NCBI RefSeq assembly: GCF_000244915.1 | Contig: NZ_CM001442.1 | Span: 5,704,001 to 5,768,000 of the forward strand | Source of the DNA: Bradyrhizobium sp. WSM471 | GTDB lineage: Bacteria > Pseudomonadota > Alphaproteobacteria > Rhizobiales > Xanthobacteraceae | Length of the DNA stretch: 64,000 nt | Direction: 5' to 3' | Notes under the pieces: generated by a model | Seen by the model: the letters and a program-made list of their open reading frames with translations, nothing else | The model's database searches: none | What the model was told of the DNA's origin: nothing | Program-made: the position numbers and the translations under genes | Part shown: one piece after another, positions 1 through 8,595 of the stretch | How positions within the stretch are numbered: the stretch's first letter is position 1 | How the letters are laid out: the number at the start of each line of letters is the position of its first letter

Positions 1-819
1 GATCGCCCCGCCCGGGGTAATGCCGAGCCAGCAGCCGATGAAGGAGGAGCGCAGCAGCGTCACCCAGTATTTCGGCAGGTCCTTCCACACAGCAAGCACG
101 ACGCGCAACGAAATGCTCGCCGCGTGTCCGCGCAACGCGAGCCGCTCCTCCATCGTCAGCAGGATCTCGCTGATGCCAAACAGGCCGATGACGGCGACCA
201 GGAAGTTGATGCCGCGGAGCAGCTCGGACGAGCCGAACGTCATGCGCAGATTGCCTGACACCGTGTCCATGCCGATGCCGGCGAGCAACAGCCCCAGCGA
301 CATCGAGATGACGGTCTTGTGCTTGGCCTCGCGCCCGAGACCAACGAAGGAGCAGAAGGTCAAAAGATACACCGCGAAGAACTCGGGCGGGCCGAACTTC
401 AGCGCAAAGGATGAGATCATCGGGGCGAGGAAGGTGATAAGGAGCACCGCGACCAGCGAGCCGATGAAGGAGGACGTGAACGCCGCGGTTAGCGCCTCCG
501 CCGCCCTGCCCTGCTGCGCCATCGGATAGCCGTCGAAGGTGGTCGCGACCGACCAGGCCTCGCCGGGGATGTTGAACAGGATCGAGGTGATCGCGCCGCC
601 GAACAACGCGCCCCAGTAGATGCAGGACAGCATCACGATCGCCGAGGTCGGATCCATCGTGAAGGTGAGCGGCAACAGTATCGCGACGCCGTTGGGTCCT
701 CCGAGTCCGGGCAACACGCCGACGAAGATGCCGAGCACCAGCCCGACCATCATCAGCACGAGCGTCTTCCACGTCAGCAGGACGGCGAAGCCGTGAAGCA
801 ACAGGCCGAAAGCTTCCAT
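1..819 (-). CDS. tctA: Tripartite tricarboxylate transporter permease TctA, partial
   Basis: This is the large membrane subunit of a TctABC-type secondary transporter, which imports carboxylates delivered by a periplasmic TctC receptor. The first 273 residues are visible and the gene runs off the left edge; the family is usually about 500 residues. The family glycine-rich segment GVLPGLGGPNG lies at residues 34-44, followed by YWGALFGGAITSILFNIPG. The visible part is strongly hydrophobic throughout, as expected for an inner-membrane protein. The ATG at 819 lies 12 bp past the tctB stop on the same strand, so tctC-tctB-tctA are read leftwards in the order usual for this family. The carboxylate carried cannot be told from sequence. 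Confidence 0.93.
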   Translation of the reverse strand, partial: MEAFGLLLHGFAVLLTWKTLVLMMVGLVLGIFVGVLPGLGGPNGVAILLPLTFTMDPTSAIVMLSCIYWGALFGGAITSILFNIPGEAWSVATTFDGYPMAQQGRAAEALTAAFTSSFIGSLVAVLLITFLAPMISSFALKFGPPEFFAVYLLTFCSFVGLGREAKHKTVISMSLGLLLAGIGMDTVSGNLRMTFGSSELLRGINFLVAVIGLFGISEILLTMEERLALRGHAASISLRVVLAVWKDLPKYWVTLLRSSFIGCWLGITPGGAI

Positions 820-831
820 CGCGGGCTCGCC

Positions 832-1374
832 TTAGTGGCCGAAGGCCGCTTCGAGCGGCCCTTTCGGCATGATGACGTCGAAGGCGATGTCGAAGGTAAC
901 GAACATGATCGCCGTGAATACAGCAGCGGTGAGCAGCGACTTCCACAGCGCGATCTTGCCGACGAGGCGCATGAAGCTGGCGATCAGGAGGAAGCTCGCG
1001 ACATAGAGGCCGAGAAACTGCGTCGCCAGGCAGAACAGCAGCGTCGGCACGAACACGGCCATCACGCGGCGGGCTTGCGCGCGCGTAACGAAGGTTGCGG
1101 GTGCCGCGCGGTGCGCGACCAGCGCCACGATCAGGCCGTAGAGGCTGGCACCACCGAGAATGACGGAGAGATAGAACGGGAAATAGCCGGGCTCCGGCCC
1201 GGTCGAATCCCAGGAGGCGCCGGTGCGCCAATTGTCGTAGCCGAGCGTGGCGGCCAGCGCGAGCAACAGGAGACAGACGAATATCTCGATCGTGCCGGAG
1301 GAAACGACGGAAGGCGAGTCGTCTTCGGGCGCGGTCGGATCGTCGACGACGATTTCAAGGTCGGTTTGGGGCAT
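832..1374 (-). CDS. tctB: Tripartite tricarboxylate transporter small subunit TctB
   Basis: This is the small membrane subunit of the TctABC transporter. It has about four hydrophobic segments; the segment WDSTGPEPGYFPFYLSVILG is the part most typical of TctB. I chose the ATG at 1374 (180 residues, MPQTDLEI); an in-frame TTG at 1401 is also possible, and neither has a convincing ribosome binding site. It lies between tctC and tctA on the same strand. The GC-rich repeat and hairpin just upstream separate it from tctC and may lower its expression relative to the receptor. Confidence 0.88.
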   Translation of the reverse strand: MPQTDLEIVVDDPTAPEDDSPSVVSSGTIEIFVCLLLLALAATLGYDNWRTGASWDSTGPEPGYFPFYLSVILGGASLYGLIVALVAHRAAPATFVTRAQARRVMAVFVPTLLFCLATQFLGLYVASFLLIASFMRLVGKIALWKSLLTAAVFTAIMFVTFDIAFDVIMPKGPLEAAFGH

Positions 1375-1403
1375 GAGCCGTTTGGGACGGAGTAAGTTCA
1401 ATT

Positions 1404-1550
1404 CCCCCCTCTCCCCGCTTGCGGAGAGAGGGGGGTGCGGGACGTCTCAACGGGGACGGCGAGGGTTGGATTCGGGGAGAGGGCCCTCACCCCAACCTCC
1501 CATCGCGAGCAAAGCTCGTCGCATCTCCGAAAGAACGGGGCGAGGGAGAA
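1404..1550. repeat. GC-rich palindromic intergenic repeat with strong hairpin
   Basis: The left part forms a stem-loop: 1404-1418 pairs with 1421-1435 (a CCCCCCTCTC arm against GAGAGGGGGG) with one mismatch and a two-base loop. From about 1475 to 1550 follow further blocks of the same style (GGGGAGAGGGCCCTCACCCC and CGGGGCGAGGGAGAAG). Such segments are common between genes in Bradyrhizobium and relatives. It lies between tctC and tctB, where the hairpin could act as a partial terminator or 3'-end stabiliser behind tctC. Confidence 0.7.
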
Positions 1551-1557
1551 GAGACGG

Positions 1558-2544
1558 CTACTTCGCGACGAACCCGGCTTCCGTCATCAGCGACTTGTTG
1601 ACTGCATCGTCCTCCTCGAGGAATTGCACCATGTCCTTGCCGGTGAGGAAGATCGGCTTCAGCGCCTGCTTTTCCATGTAGTCCTTGTATTCGGACGTCT
1701 GCGTCACCTTGTGGAACAGCTCGACATAGAACGCCTGCTGTTCCGCGGTGACCTTGCCGGGCAGGAACGTCGCGCGCAGCATCAGATACTGCACATCGAC
1801 GCCCTCCTCCTTGCAGGTGGGGATGTCGGCCCAGGACTGCGTCTCCGTCACCTTGCTGGTGTAGGAGATTCGTTCCTTGTCGAACACACAGAGCGGACGC
1901 ACCTGGCCCGCGCGCCAGACCTCAAGATTCTCGGATGGATTGTTGACGTTGGATTCGGTGTGGTTGCCGACGAGTTGGGTCGCCGCCTCGCCGCCGGACT
2001 TGTAGGGCAGATAGGAGAATTTCGCGCCGGTCTTCTGCTCGAGGAACACGGTCAGCACGTGATCCTCGCGCTTGGAGCCGGTGCCGCCCATCTTGAACGG
2101 CGCGGCTGCCGCCTTCGCGGCGGCGACGAACTCCTTCACCGACTTGGGACCCGCGCTGTTGTCCCACAGCACGAACTGGTCGAGCGCGATCACCGAAACC
2201 GGGGTGAGCTCACGCCAGTTGAACGGAATCTTCGCCGACAGCGGCAGCATGTAGATCAGCGAATAGGCGATCAGCACCTTGTTGGGGTCGCCCTCGCTGG
2301 ATTTCATGTACATCAGTGCTTCGGCGCCGGAAGCCCCGCCCTTGAGCGAGACCACGATCGGCTGCTTCATCAGATTGTTCTTCTGGATCGCGGCCTGCAT
2401 CATCCGCGCCATCTGGTCGGAGGCGCCGCCCGCGCCCGCCGCGACCACGATCTCGACCGGTTTGGTCGGCTCCCAGCCGGCAAAGGCTGGCGCGCTCAAC
2501 GATAGCGCCGCTGCAACGCCAACAGCTTTCACTAGAATTCGCAC
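1558..2544 (-). CDS. tctC: TctC/Bug-family periplasmic solute-binding receptor
   Basis: This is the extracytoplasmic receptor of the TctABC transporter; it captures a carboxylate and delivers it to TctA/B. I chose the GTG at 2544 because an AGGGGA sequence lies eight bases upstream and the product then starts with a clean Sec signal peptide, VRILVKAVGVAAALSLSAPA, cleaved after AFA. The mature protein begins WEPTKPVEIVVAAGAGGASD, the usual Bug N-terminus. The length of 328 residues is normal. A TTG/ATG extension to 2628 would put about 28 polar residues before the signal peptide and is unlikely. It is the first gene of the tct group. Confidence 0.93.
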   Translation of the reverse strand: MRILVKAVGVAAALSLSAPAFAGWEPTKPVEIVVAAGAGGASDQMARMMQAAIQKNNLMKQPIVVSLKGGASGAEALMYMKSSEGDPNKVLIAYSLIYMLPLSAKIPFNWRELTPVSVIALDQFVLWDNSAGPKSVKEFVAAAKAAAAPFKMGGTGSKREDHVLTVFLEQKTGAKFSYLPYKSGGEAATQLVGNHTESNVNNPSENLEVWRAGQVRPLCVFDKERISYTSKVTETQSWADIPTCKEEGVDVQYLMLRATFLPGKVTAEQQAFYVELFHKVTQTSEYKDYMEKQALKPIFLTGKDMVQFLEEDDAVNKSLMTEAGFVAK

Positions 2545-2682
2545 GAGTTTCGTCCCCTGGATTATTGGCTTTGTTTGCAAGGAATTTGTAGACGCATTGT
2601 GCGGATTAATGCGGGTAAGTTCAAGCACCCGGGCATGCCGCTGCCTATGACTTTCGGCTGACGAAGCTAAGCCGCAGATGCG

Positions 2683-3480
2683 CTACTTGCCCTTCCAGTT
2701 CGGCGTGCGCTTGTTGAGGAAGGCGTCCATTCCCTCGCGGAAATCTTCGCTCATATAGGCCTTGAGGATCAGATCCTCGCCCTCTTCGCGCGACAGCGTG
2801 CGGCGAATGCGGCGCACTGCCTCCTTGGTCGCTTCGAGCGTCAGCGGGGCGTGGCTCGCCACGAGCCTGGCGGTCTCGTCGGCGCGCCGCTGCAGCGTCT
2901 CGACATCAGGGACGACCTCGGTGAGGAGGCCGAGGGCCAGTGCTTCCGGCGCCTCGACGAGGCGCGCCTTGAAGATCATATCCTTGGTGCGGGCGGGGCC
3001 GACCAGCGAGACGACGCGGCTGATGTTCGACATCGACAGGCAGTTGCCGAGCGTGCGCGCGATCGGAAACCCGATGCGCGTCGTTTCAGTCCCGATGCGG
3101 AGGTCGCAGCACGCCGCAATTCCGGCGCCGCCGCCGGTGCAGGCTCCGGCGATCGCTGCGATCACGGGCACGCGGCACTGCTCGAGTGTGCCGAGCACGC
3201 GATCGATGCGGGCTTCATAGTCGAGCGCATCCTGCGCGGTTTTGAACGCGCGAAACTGGGAAATGTCGGTGCCGGAGGCAAACGCCTTGTCGCCGGCGCC
3301 GGTCAGGATCAGCGCCTTGATCGAGCGGTCGGCGTTGATCTCGTGGCAGATCTCCGCCATGCGCTCATACATGGCGAAGGTCAGTGCGTTGCGCGCCTGC
3401 GGGCGGTTGAAGGTGATCCGCGCGATGCCGTCCGTGACGGAGTAGAGCAGGTCTTCGTTGGCAGTCGTCGGTGCGTTCAT
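2683..3480 (-). CDS. Enoyl-CoA hydratase/isomerase family protein
   Basis: This is a crotonase-fold enzyme of 265 residues that acts on an acyl-CoA thioester in the cytoplasm. The N-terminal part shows ITFNRPQARNALTFAMYERM. The oxyanion-hole segments are GDKAFASGTDISQF and GACTGGGAGIAACCDLRIG. The acidic residue typical of hydratases is not obvious, because TRIGFPIARTLG stands where hydratases have FGxPE; the reaction may therefore be isomerisation, hydrolysis or lyase chemistry. It lies between the tct transporter and the aminotransferase on the same strand, so it probably belongs to the same catabolic unit. The substrate is unknown. Confidence 0.88.
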   Translation of the reverse strand: MNAPTTANEDLLYSVTDGIARITFNRPQARNALTFAMYERMAEICHEINADRSIKALILTGAGDKAFASGTDISQFRAFKTAQDALDYEARIDRVLGTLEQCRVPVIAAIAGACTGGGAGIAACCDLRIGTETTRIGFPIARTLGNCLSMSNISRVVSLVGPARTKDMIFKARLVEAPEALALGLLTEVVPDVETLQRRADETARLVASHAPLTLEATKEAVRRIRRTLSREEGEDLILKAYMSEDFREGMDAFLNKRTPNWKGK

Positions 3481-3541
3481 CGCGCGCTCTCTTTTCTCGA
3501 AGTTGGCTCAGGCAACCTGAGCCTTCAGGCCGCCTGGGCCT

Positions 3542-4741
3542 TTAAGCTACCTGGGCCTTGGTCATCTGCACCACGTCGCGTCCCTTCAGGACGTCCATGG
3601 CCGCCAACACGCCGCCGCTCCGGTGCGGGATCTTTGCAAGATCGAGGCCCATCTCGACGCCGGCGAGCGTGCCCATCAGCATCAGATCGTTGAAATGGCC
3701 GATATGGCCGATGCGGAACACCTTGCCCTTGACCTTGTTCAGGCCGGTGCCGAGCGACATGTCGAAGTTTTCCAGCACCACCTTGCGGAAGGCGTCGGCA
3801 TCGTGGCCATCAGGCACGCGCACGCCTGTCAGCGCCGGCGAATGCGCGGCAGGGTCGGCGCACTGCGTCTCCAGGCCCCAGACCTTGATCGCGGCACGCG
3901 TCGCCGCGCTGTGGCGCTTGTGGCGGGTCCAGACGTTGTCGAGCCCCTCCTCTTCCAGCATCTTGATCGCCTCGCGCAGGCCGTAGAGCAAATTGGTGGC
4001 CGGCGTATAGGGGAAGGTGCCGAGCTTGTTGAAGCCGATGACCTCCTGCCAATCCCAATAGGAGCGCATGCCGGGGTTGGCCTTGGCCACCGCGAGCGCC
4101 TTCTCCGAGACGGCGTTGAAGCCGAGGCCCGGCGGCAGCATCAGGCCCTTCTGTGAGCCCGCGACGGAGACGTCGATGCCCCAGGCATCGTGCTCATACT
4201 CCATCGAGCCGAGGCCGGAGATGGTGTCGACCATCAGCAGCGCGGGATGCTTGACCCGGTCGAGCAGCTTGCGCACATCCAGCGGCGGCGTCACGCAGCC
4301 GGTCGAGGTCTCGTTGTGGACGACGCAGACAGCCTTGATGGTGTGCTGCTTGTCGCCGGCAAGGCGCTTCTCGATCTCGGCGAGATCGGCACCATGGCGC
4401 CAGTCGCTCGGGATGAAGTCGACGTCGAGCTTGAACTTGTCGGCGATGCCGCGCCACAGCACGGCGAACTGGCCGGTCTCGCACATCAGGACCTTGTCGC
4501 CGGGCGCGAGCACGTTGACCATCGCAGCTTCCCAGGCGCCGGTGCCGGACGAGGGGAAGATGATCACGGGCTGCTTGGTGCGGAACACCCGCTGCATGCC
4601 GGCGAGGACGGCGAAACCGAGCTCGGCGAACTCCGGACCGCGGTGGTCCAGCGTCGGCATGTCCATCGCCCGCAGCACCCGGTCGGGCACGTTGGTCGGT
4701 CCTGGAATCTGGAGAAAATGCCTTCCAGTATGCACGGTCAT
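3542..4741 (-). CDS. Serine-glyoxylate-type aminotransferase (class V, PLP)
   Basis: This PLP enzyme transfers an amino group, typically from serine or alanine to glyoxylate. I chose the ATG at 4741 (399 residues), because the product then begins MTVHTGRHFLQIPGPTNVPD, the normal start of serine-glyoxylate aminotransferases; the 31 upstream residues have no match to the family. PLP-binding features are SSGTGAWEAAMVNVL near residue 64, VDTISGLGSMEYE near 171 and the Schiff-base lysine in VAGSQKGLMLPPGLG at about residue 198. The divergent neighbour is a large FAD/Fe-S oxidoreductase, which fits a glycolate/glyoxylate or hydroxyacid context. Confidence 0.92.
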   Translation of the reverse strand: MTVHTGRHFLQIPGPTNVPDRVLRAMDMPTLDHRGPEFAELGFAVLAGMQRVFRTKQPVIIFPSSGTGAWEAAMVNVLAPGDKVLMCETGQFAVLWRGIADKFKLDVDFIPSDWRHGADLAEIEKRLAGDKQHTIKAVCVVHNETSTGCVTPPLDVRKLLDRVKHPALLMVDTISGLGSMEYEHDAWGIDVSVAGSQKGLMLPPGLGFNAVSEKALAVAKANPGMRSYWDWQEVIGFNKLGTFPYTPATNLLYGLREAIKMLEEEGLDNVWTRHKRHSAATRAAIKVWGLETQCADPAAHSPALTGVRVPDGHDADAFRKVVLENFDMSLGTGLNKVKGKVFRIGHIGHFNDLMLMGTLAGVEMGLDLAKIPHRSGGVLAAMDVLKGRDVVQMTKAQVA

Positions 4742-4953
4742 CGGCGTCCTTCCCGGTCTTTGAGTCTGTCTTGAGCCCAGCTCGACTTCGAGCCTGTTGG
4801 CTGAAGGGGGCTGCGCGAGCCGCTCGAATATCACTATTCGCCGGGCTTGTCCCTCGCCAGGCGGGGTCCGTCAATGCACAAGAAGCAGGGCTCGCCTTGC
4901 CAAGGGCCGTGACCCTAGGCAAGACGGAGGCGGCGAACAGGCAAGAGCGGACC

Positions 4954-7900
4954 ATGACGGCGGAAGTGCCCGGGAAATCACAGGAATCGGCCAAAAAGGA
5001 CGGCCTCGCGGCACGTCTGGCCCGGGAAATGACCGGCGACGTCCTGTTCGACGCTTTCAGCCGGGGCCGCTACGCCACGGACGCTTCCTTCTACCAGATC
5101 ATGCCCTACGGCGTGGTGGTGCCGCGCACCATGGACGAGGCTCTCAAGGCGCTGTCGATCGCGCGCGACGAGGGACTGAAGGTGACCCCGCGCGGCGGCG
5201 GCACCTCGCAATGCGGCCAGACCGTCAATGACGGCCTCGTTGTCGATCTCTCGAAGCACCTGAACCGGATCCTGTCGCTCGATGTCGAAGGGCGCACCTG
5301 CGTGGTCGAGCCCGGCATCGTGCTCGACGACCTCAACCGCCAGCTGAAAAAGCACGGCCTCTGGTTTCCGGTCGACGTCTCTACGGCCTCGCGCGCTACC
5401 ATCGGCGGCATGGCCGGCAACAATTCCTGCGGGGGGCGTAGCCTGCGCTACGGCACCATGCGCGACAATACGCTGTCGATGGAGGCCGCGCTTGCCGACG
5501 GCACGCTGAGCCGCTTCGGCGAGGTGTCGCGCGATCTCTCCGATCTCGATGCGAACGACAGCGCCCGCGCCCTGTTCCGCGACATGCTCGATCTCGGCGC
5601 CCGCGAGGCCGGGGAGATCGCGGCGCGCTTTCCAAAAGTGCAGCGCCGTGTCGGCGGCTACAATCTCGATGCGCTGGTGCCGCGCAATGCGCGCAACAAC
5701 ATGGCGCACCTTCTCGTCGGCTCCGAGGGCACCCTCGCCTTCACCACCAAGGTCGAGCTGAAGCTGTGGCCCCTCATCCGCAACAAGGTGCTCGGCATCT
5801 GCCATTTCGGCAGTTTTTACGAGGCCATGGACGCGGCCCAGCATCTGGTCAAGTTGAAGCCGATCGCGGTCGAGCTGGTTGATCGCACCATGCTCGCACT
5901 CGGCCGTGACATCGCGATGTTCCGGCCCATCATCTCCACCGCGATCAAGGGTGATCCGGACGCGGTGCTGGTGGTCGAATTCGCGGAAGAGGATCAGGCG
6001 GACAATCTTCTTCGCCTGAAGCAGCTCGGCGAGCTGATGGGCGATCTCGGCTTCGGCTGGAACAACGACAAGCGCAAATGGGGCGGCGTGGTGGAAATCA
6101 CCGAGCCCGCGCTGCAGAGCGGGATCGCCGATTTCCGCGCCGCCGGCCTCAACGTCATGATGTCGATGAAGCAGGAGGGCAAGCCCGTCTCTTTCGTCGA
6201 AGACTGCGCCGTGCCGCTGCCGCATCTCGCCGACTACACCGCGCGGCTGAGCGAGGTGTTCGCCAAGCACGGCACCAGCGGCACGATGTATGCTCACGCC
6301 TCCGAAGGCTGCCTGCATGTGCGGCCCGTGCTGAATTTGAAGTTGGAGAAGGACGTTAAGGCGATGCGGGCCATCGCCGAGGAAGCCTTCGAGTTGGTGC
6401 GCGAATACAAGGGCTCGCATTCCGGCGAACATGGCGACGGCCTGGTGCGCTCCGAATTCCACGAAACGATGTTCGGCCAGCGCCTGGTCGCCGATTTCCG
6501 CGAGGTGAAGCAGCGCTTCGATCCCGGTGGCGTGCTCAATCCCGGCAAGATCGTCGACGCTCCCAGGATGGACGATCGTTCGCTATTCCGCTTCAAGCCC
6601 GAGTATCGCGTCGCTGAGCTCAAGACAAAACTCGACTGGTCCGCTTATCCCGGGGCCGGCGGCGGCTTTCAGGGCGCGGTCGAGATGTGCAACAACAACG
6701 GCGCCTGCCGCAAGCTCGAGGGCGGCGTGATGTGTCCGTCCTACCGCGCGACGCACAATGAGAAGGACGTGACGCGAGGGCGAGCCAACACATTGCGGCT
6801 CGCGATCTCCGGCCAGCTTGGCGCGGGCGCACTCTCCTCCGACGAGATGATGGAGACGCTGAAGCTCTGCGTGTCCTGCAAGGCCTGCCGCCACGAATGC
6901 CCAACCGGCGTCGACATGGCCAAGATGAAGATCGAGGTGCTCGCCGCGCGAACGGCCTCGCATGGCCTGACCTTGCGCGACCGCCTGGTCGGCTACCTCC
7001 CACGCTATGCCGGCCTCGCGTCGCGCTTCGCGCCGCTGGCGAATTTGCGCAACCGCAGCCCGCTGCTGCGAAAGCTGTTCGAGCGTTTTGCCGGCATCAG
7101 CGCGCGGCGGGCGCTGCCCGCCTTCCGCAGCGACGTGTTCGTGCCGCCTGCCGAAGCGGTCGGGCCGGAAACCGGCCGCGAGGTCGTGCTGTTCGCCGAT
7201 ACCTTCAACCGCATCTATGAGCGCGAGAATCTCGACGCCGCGTTACGCGTGCTTGCGGCGGGCGGGTATCGCGTGCATCTGCCGAAACCCGCAAGCGGCA
7301 GCCGCCCGCTGTGCTGCGGCCGCACCTTCCTGTCCGCCGGTCTCGTCGACGAAGCCAAAGTCGAGCTCGATCGTCTTGTCGCCGCCTTCGCGCCGTTTGC
7401 CGCGCGCGGCGTGCCGATCGTCGGCCTCGAGCCAAGCTGCCTTTTGACCTTGCGCGACGAGCTCGCCTCGCTCCGCAAGGACGATGACGCCAAGGCCGTC
7501 GGCGCCCACGCGCTGACCTTCGAGGAATTCCTGGTGCGGGAGGCCGAGGCCGGCCGGCTGCAACTGCCGCTCGGCACCGTCGCAGACAAAGCCCTGGTGC
7601 ACGGCCATTGCCATCAAAAGTCCTTCGGCGCCTTCAAGCCGGTCGAGCAGGTGCTGCGCCTCATCCCCGGCCTGAAGGTCGAGACCATCGAGTCAAGCTG
7701 CTGCGGCATGGCCGGCGCCTTCGGCTATGGCGCGGACACCTACGATGCCTCGATCGAGATGGCGGAGCTGTCGCTGCTACCCACCGTGCGGCGCGCGGAC
7801 CAAAATACGCTCGTCGTGGCCGACGGCACCTCCTGCCGGCACCAGATCCACGACGGCGCCCAGCGCGAGGCGCTTCACGTTGCTCGCGTGCTGGCGATGA

Positions 7901-7965
7901 GCCTCGATCGTGCGAAGACCCAATCCACAACTACTCCCCTTGCAAAGGAAACCAGTCATGGCTGA
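4954..7965 (+). CDS. FAD-linked oxidase fused to Fe-S (GlcD-GlcF / YdiJ-type) oxidoreductase
   Basis: This 1003-residue protein joins a GlcD-like FAD domain to a GlcF-like Fe-S/CCG domain and probably oxidises a D-2-hydroxyacid to a ketoacid, passing electrons to the respiratory chain. The FAD-binding segment TPRGGGTSQCGQTVNDGLVV lies near residue 78 and the HSGEHGDGLVRSEF motif of FAD-linked oxidase C-terminal domains near 490. Then come ferredoxin-like cysteines in CVSCKACRHECP near 640 and two CCG motifs, LCCGRTFLSAG and SSCCGMAGAFGYG. I chose the ATG at 4954; the frame is open upstream to 4771, but that stretch is not family-like. The next gene overlaps its end by 8 bp. The exact substrate (glycolate, lactate, 2-hydroxyglutarate) is unresolved. 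Confidence 0.9.
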   Translation: MTAEVPGKSQESAKKDGLAARLAREMTGDVLFDAFSRGRYATDASFYQIMPYGVVVPRTMDEALKALSIARDEGLKVTPRGGGTSQCGQTVNDGLVVDLSKHLNRILSLDVEGRTCVVEPGIVLDDLNRQLKKHGLWFPVDVSTASRATIGGMAGNNSCGGRSLRYGTMRDNTLSMEAALADGTLSRFGEVSRDLSDLDANDSARALFRDMLDLGAREAGEIAARFPKVQRRVGGYNLDALVPRNARNNMAHLLVGSEGTLAFTTKVELKLWPLIRNKVLGICHFGSFYEAMDAAQHLVKLKPIAVELVDRTMLALGRDIAMFRPIISTAIKGDPDAVLVVEFAEEDQADNLLRLKQLGELMGDLGFGWNNDKRKWGGVVEITEPALQSGIADFRAAGLNVMMSMKQEGKPVSFVEDCAVPLPHLADYTARLSEVFAKHGTSGTMYAHASEGCLHVRPVLNLKLEKDVKAMRAIAEEAFELVREYKGSHSGEHGDGLVRSEFHETMFGQRLVADFREVKQRFDPGGVLNPGKIVDAPRMDDRSLFRFKPEYRVAELKTKLDWSAYPGAGGGFQGAVEMCNNNGACRKLEGGVMCPSYRATHNEKDVTRGRANTLRLAISGQLGAGALSSDEMMETLKLCVSCKACRHECPTGVDMAKMKIEVLAARTASHGLTLRDRLVGYLPRYAGLASRFAPLANLRNRSPLLRKLFERFAGISARRALPAFRSDVFVPPAEAVGPETGREVVLFADTFNRIYERENLDAALRVLAAGGYRVHLPKPASGSRPLCCGRTFLSAGLVDEAKVELDRLVAAFAPFAARGVPIVGLEPSCLLTLRDELASLRKDDDAKAVGAHALTFEEFLVREAEAGRLQLPLGTVADKALVHGHCHQKSFGAFKPVEQVLRLIPGLKVETIESSCCGMAGAFGYGADTYDASIEMAELSLLPTVRRADQNTLVVADGTSCRHQIHDGAQREALHVARVLAMSLDRAKTQSTTTPLAKETSHG

Positions 7966-8386
7966 CCTCACCCTCGACACCGCCCGCAAGATCCTCGACG
8001 CCGCCTTCGCGAAATCCACCGAACTGAAGCTGAAGCCGCTCGTCGTCACCATCCTGGACGCCCGCGGCGTGCTCAAGATCGCCGCGGCGCAGGACGGCAC
8101 CAGCCTGATGCGCGCCGAGATCGCGCACGGCAAGGCCTATGGCGCGCTCGCGCTCGGCATGGGTTCACGCGCCCTGTTCCAGCGCGCGCAGGAGCAGGCG
8201 TATTTCATTGACGCCGTGAACACGATCGCAAAAGGCGCGCTGGTGCCGGTCCCCGGCGGCGTGCTGATCATGGACAGCGCGACGCTGCTCGGCGCCGTCG
8301 GCGTCTCCGGCGACACCTCGGACAATGACGAGGCGTGTGCGGTGGCGGGGATCCAGGCGGCGGGGTTGAAGGCCAACGCGGGGTGA
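7958..8386 (+). CDS. GlcG/HbpS-family protein
   Basis: This 142-residue protein belongs to the GlcG/HbpS family (formerly DUF336), which often accompanies glycolate or diol oxidation genes and in some members binds haem. The sequence shows the family pattern LKPLVVTILDARGVLK, then a Gly-rich GALVPVPGGVLIMD and GAVGVSGDTSDNDEACA near the C-terminus. There is no signal peptide. The ATG at 7958 follows an AAAGGAAA site and overlaps the stop of the FAD/Fe-S gene, so the two are translationally coupled. The association supports a hydroxyacid oxidation role, but the precise job of GlcG proteins is not established. Confidence 0.9.
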   Translation: MADLTLDTARKILDAAFAKSTELKLKPLVVTILDARGVLKIAAAQDGTSLMRAEIAHGKAYGALALGMGSRALFQRAQEQAYFIDAVNTIAKGALVPVPGGVLIMDSATLLGAVGVSGDTSDNDEACAVAGIQAAGLKANAG

Positions 8387-8450
8387 GATCGCCGCTCGAA
8401 GCGCGTCTGCTATTTGAAAATTCAATTTGAGCTAGTCGAGAGCACTCTCG

Positions 8451-8582
8451 TGCCCCGGACGCAGCGCAGCGCTCCTTCAGCGGTGCGCTGCTGAGCCGGG
8501 GCCCATCGTGCCGCGTGTCCCGTACCACCATGGGTCCCGGCTCTGCGCAGCAACGCAAGAGCGTTGCAGCGCGTCCGGGACA
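8451..8582. repeat. Nested inverted intergenic repeat, Bradyrhizobium-type
   Basis: The outer arms are TGCCCCGGACGC at 8451-8462 and GCGTCCGGGACA at 8571-8582. The inner arms are GAGCCGGGGCCCAT at 8493-8506 and ATGGGTCCCGGCTC at 8530-8543. Each half also contains GCAGCGC/GTTGCAGC-type palindromic pieces. Similar sequence is scattered between genes in Bradyrhizobium genomes. Here it fills the gap between two convergent genes and may serve as a bidirectional terminator. Confidence 0.8.
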
Positions 8583-8595
8583 GGAGATCGTCGCC

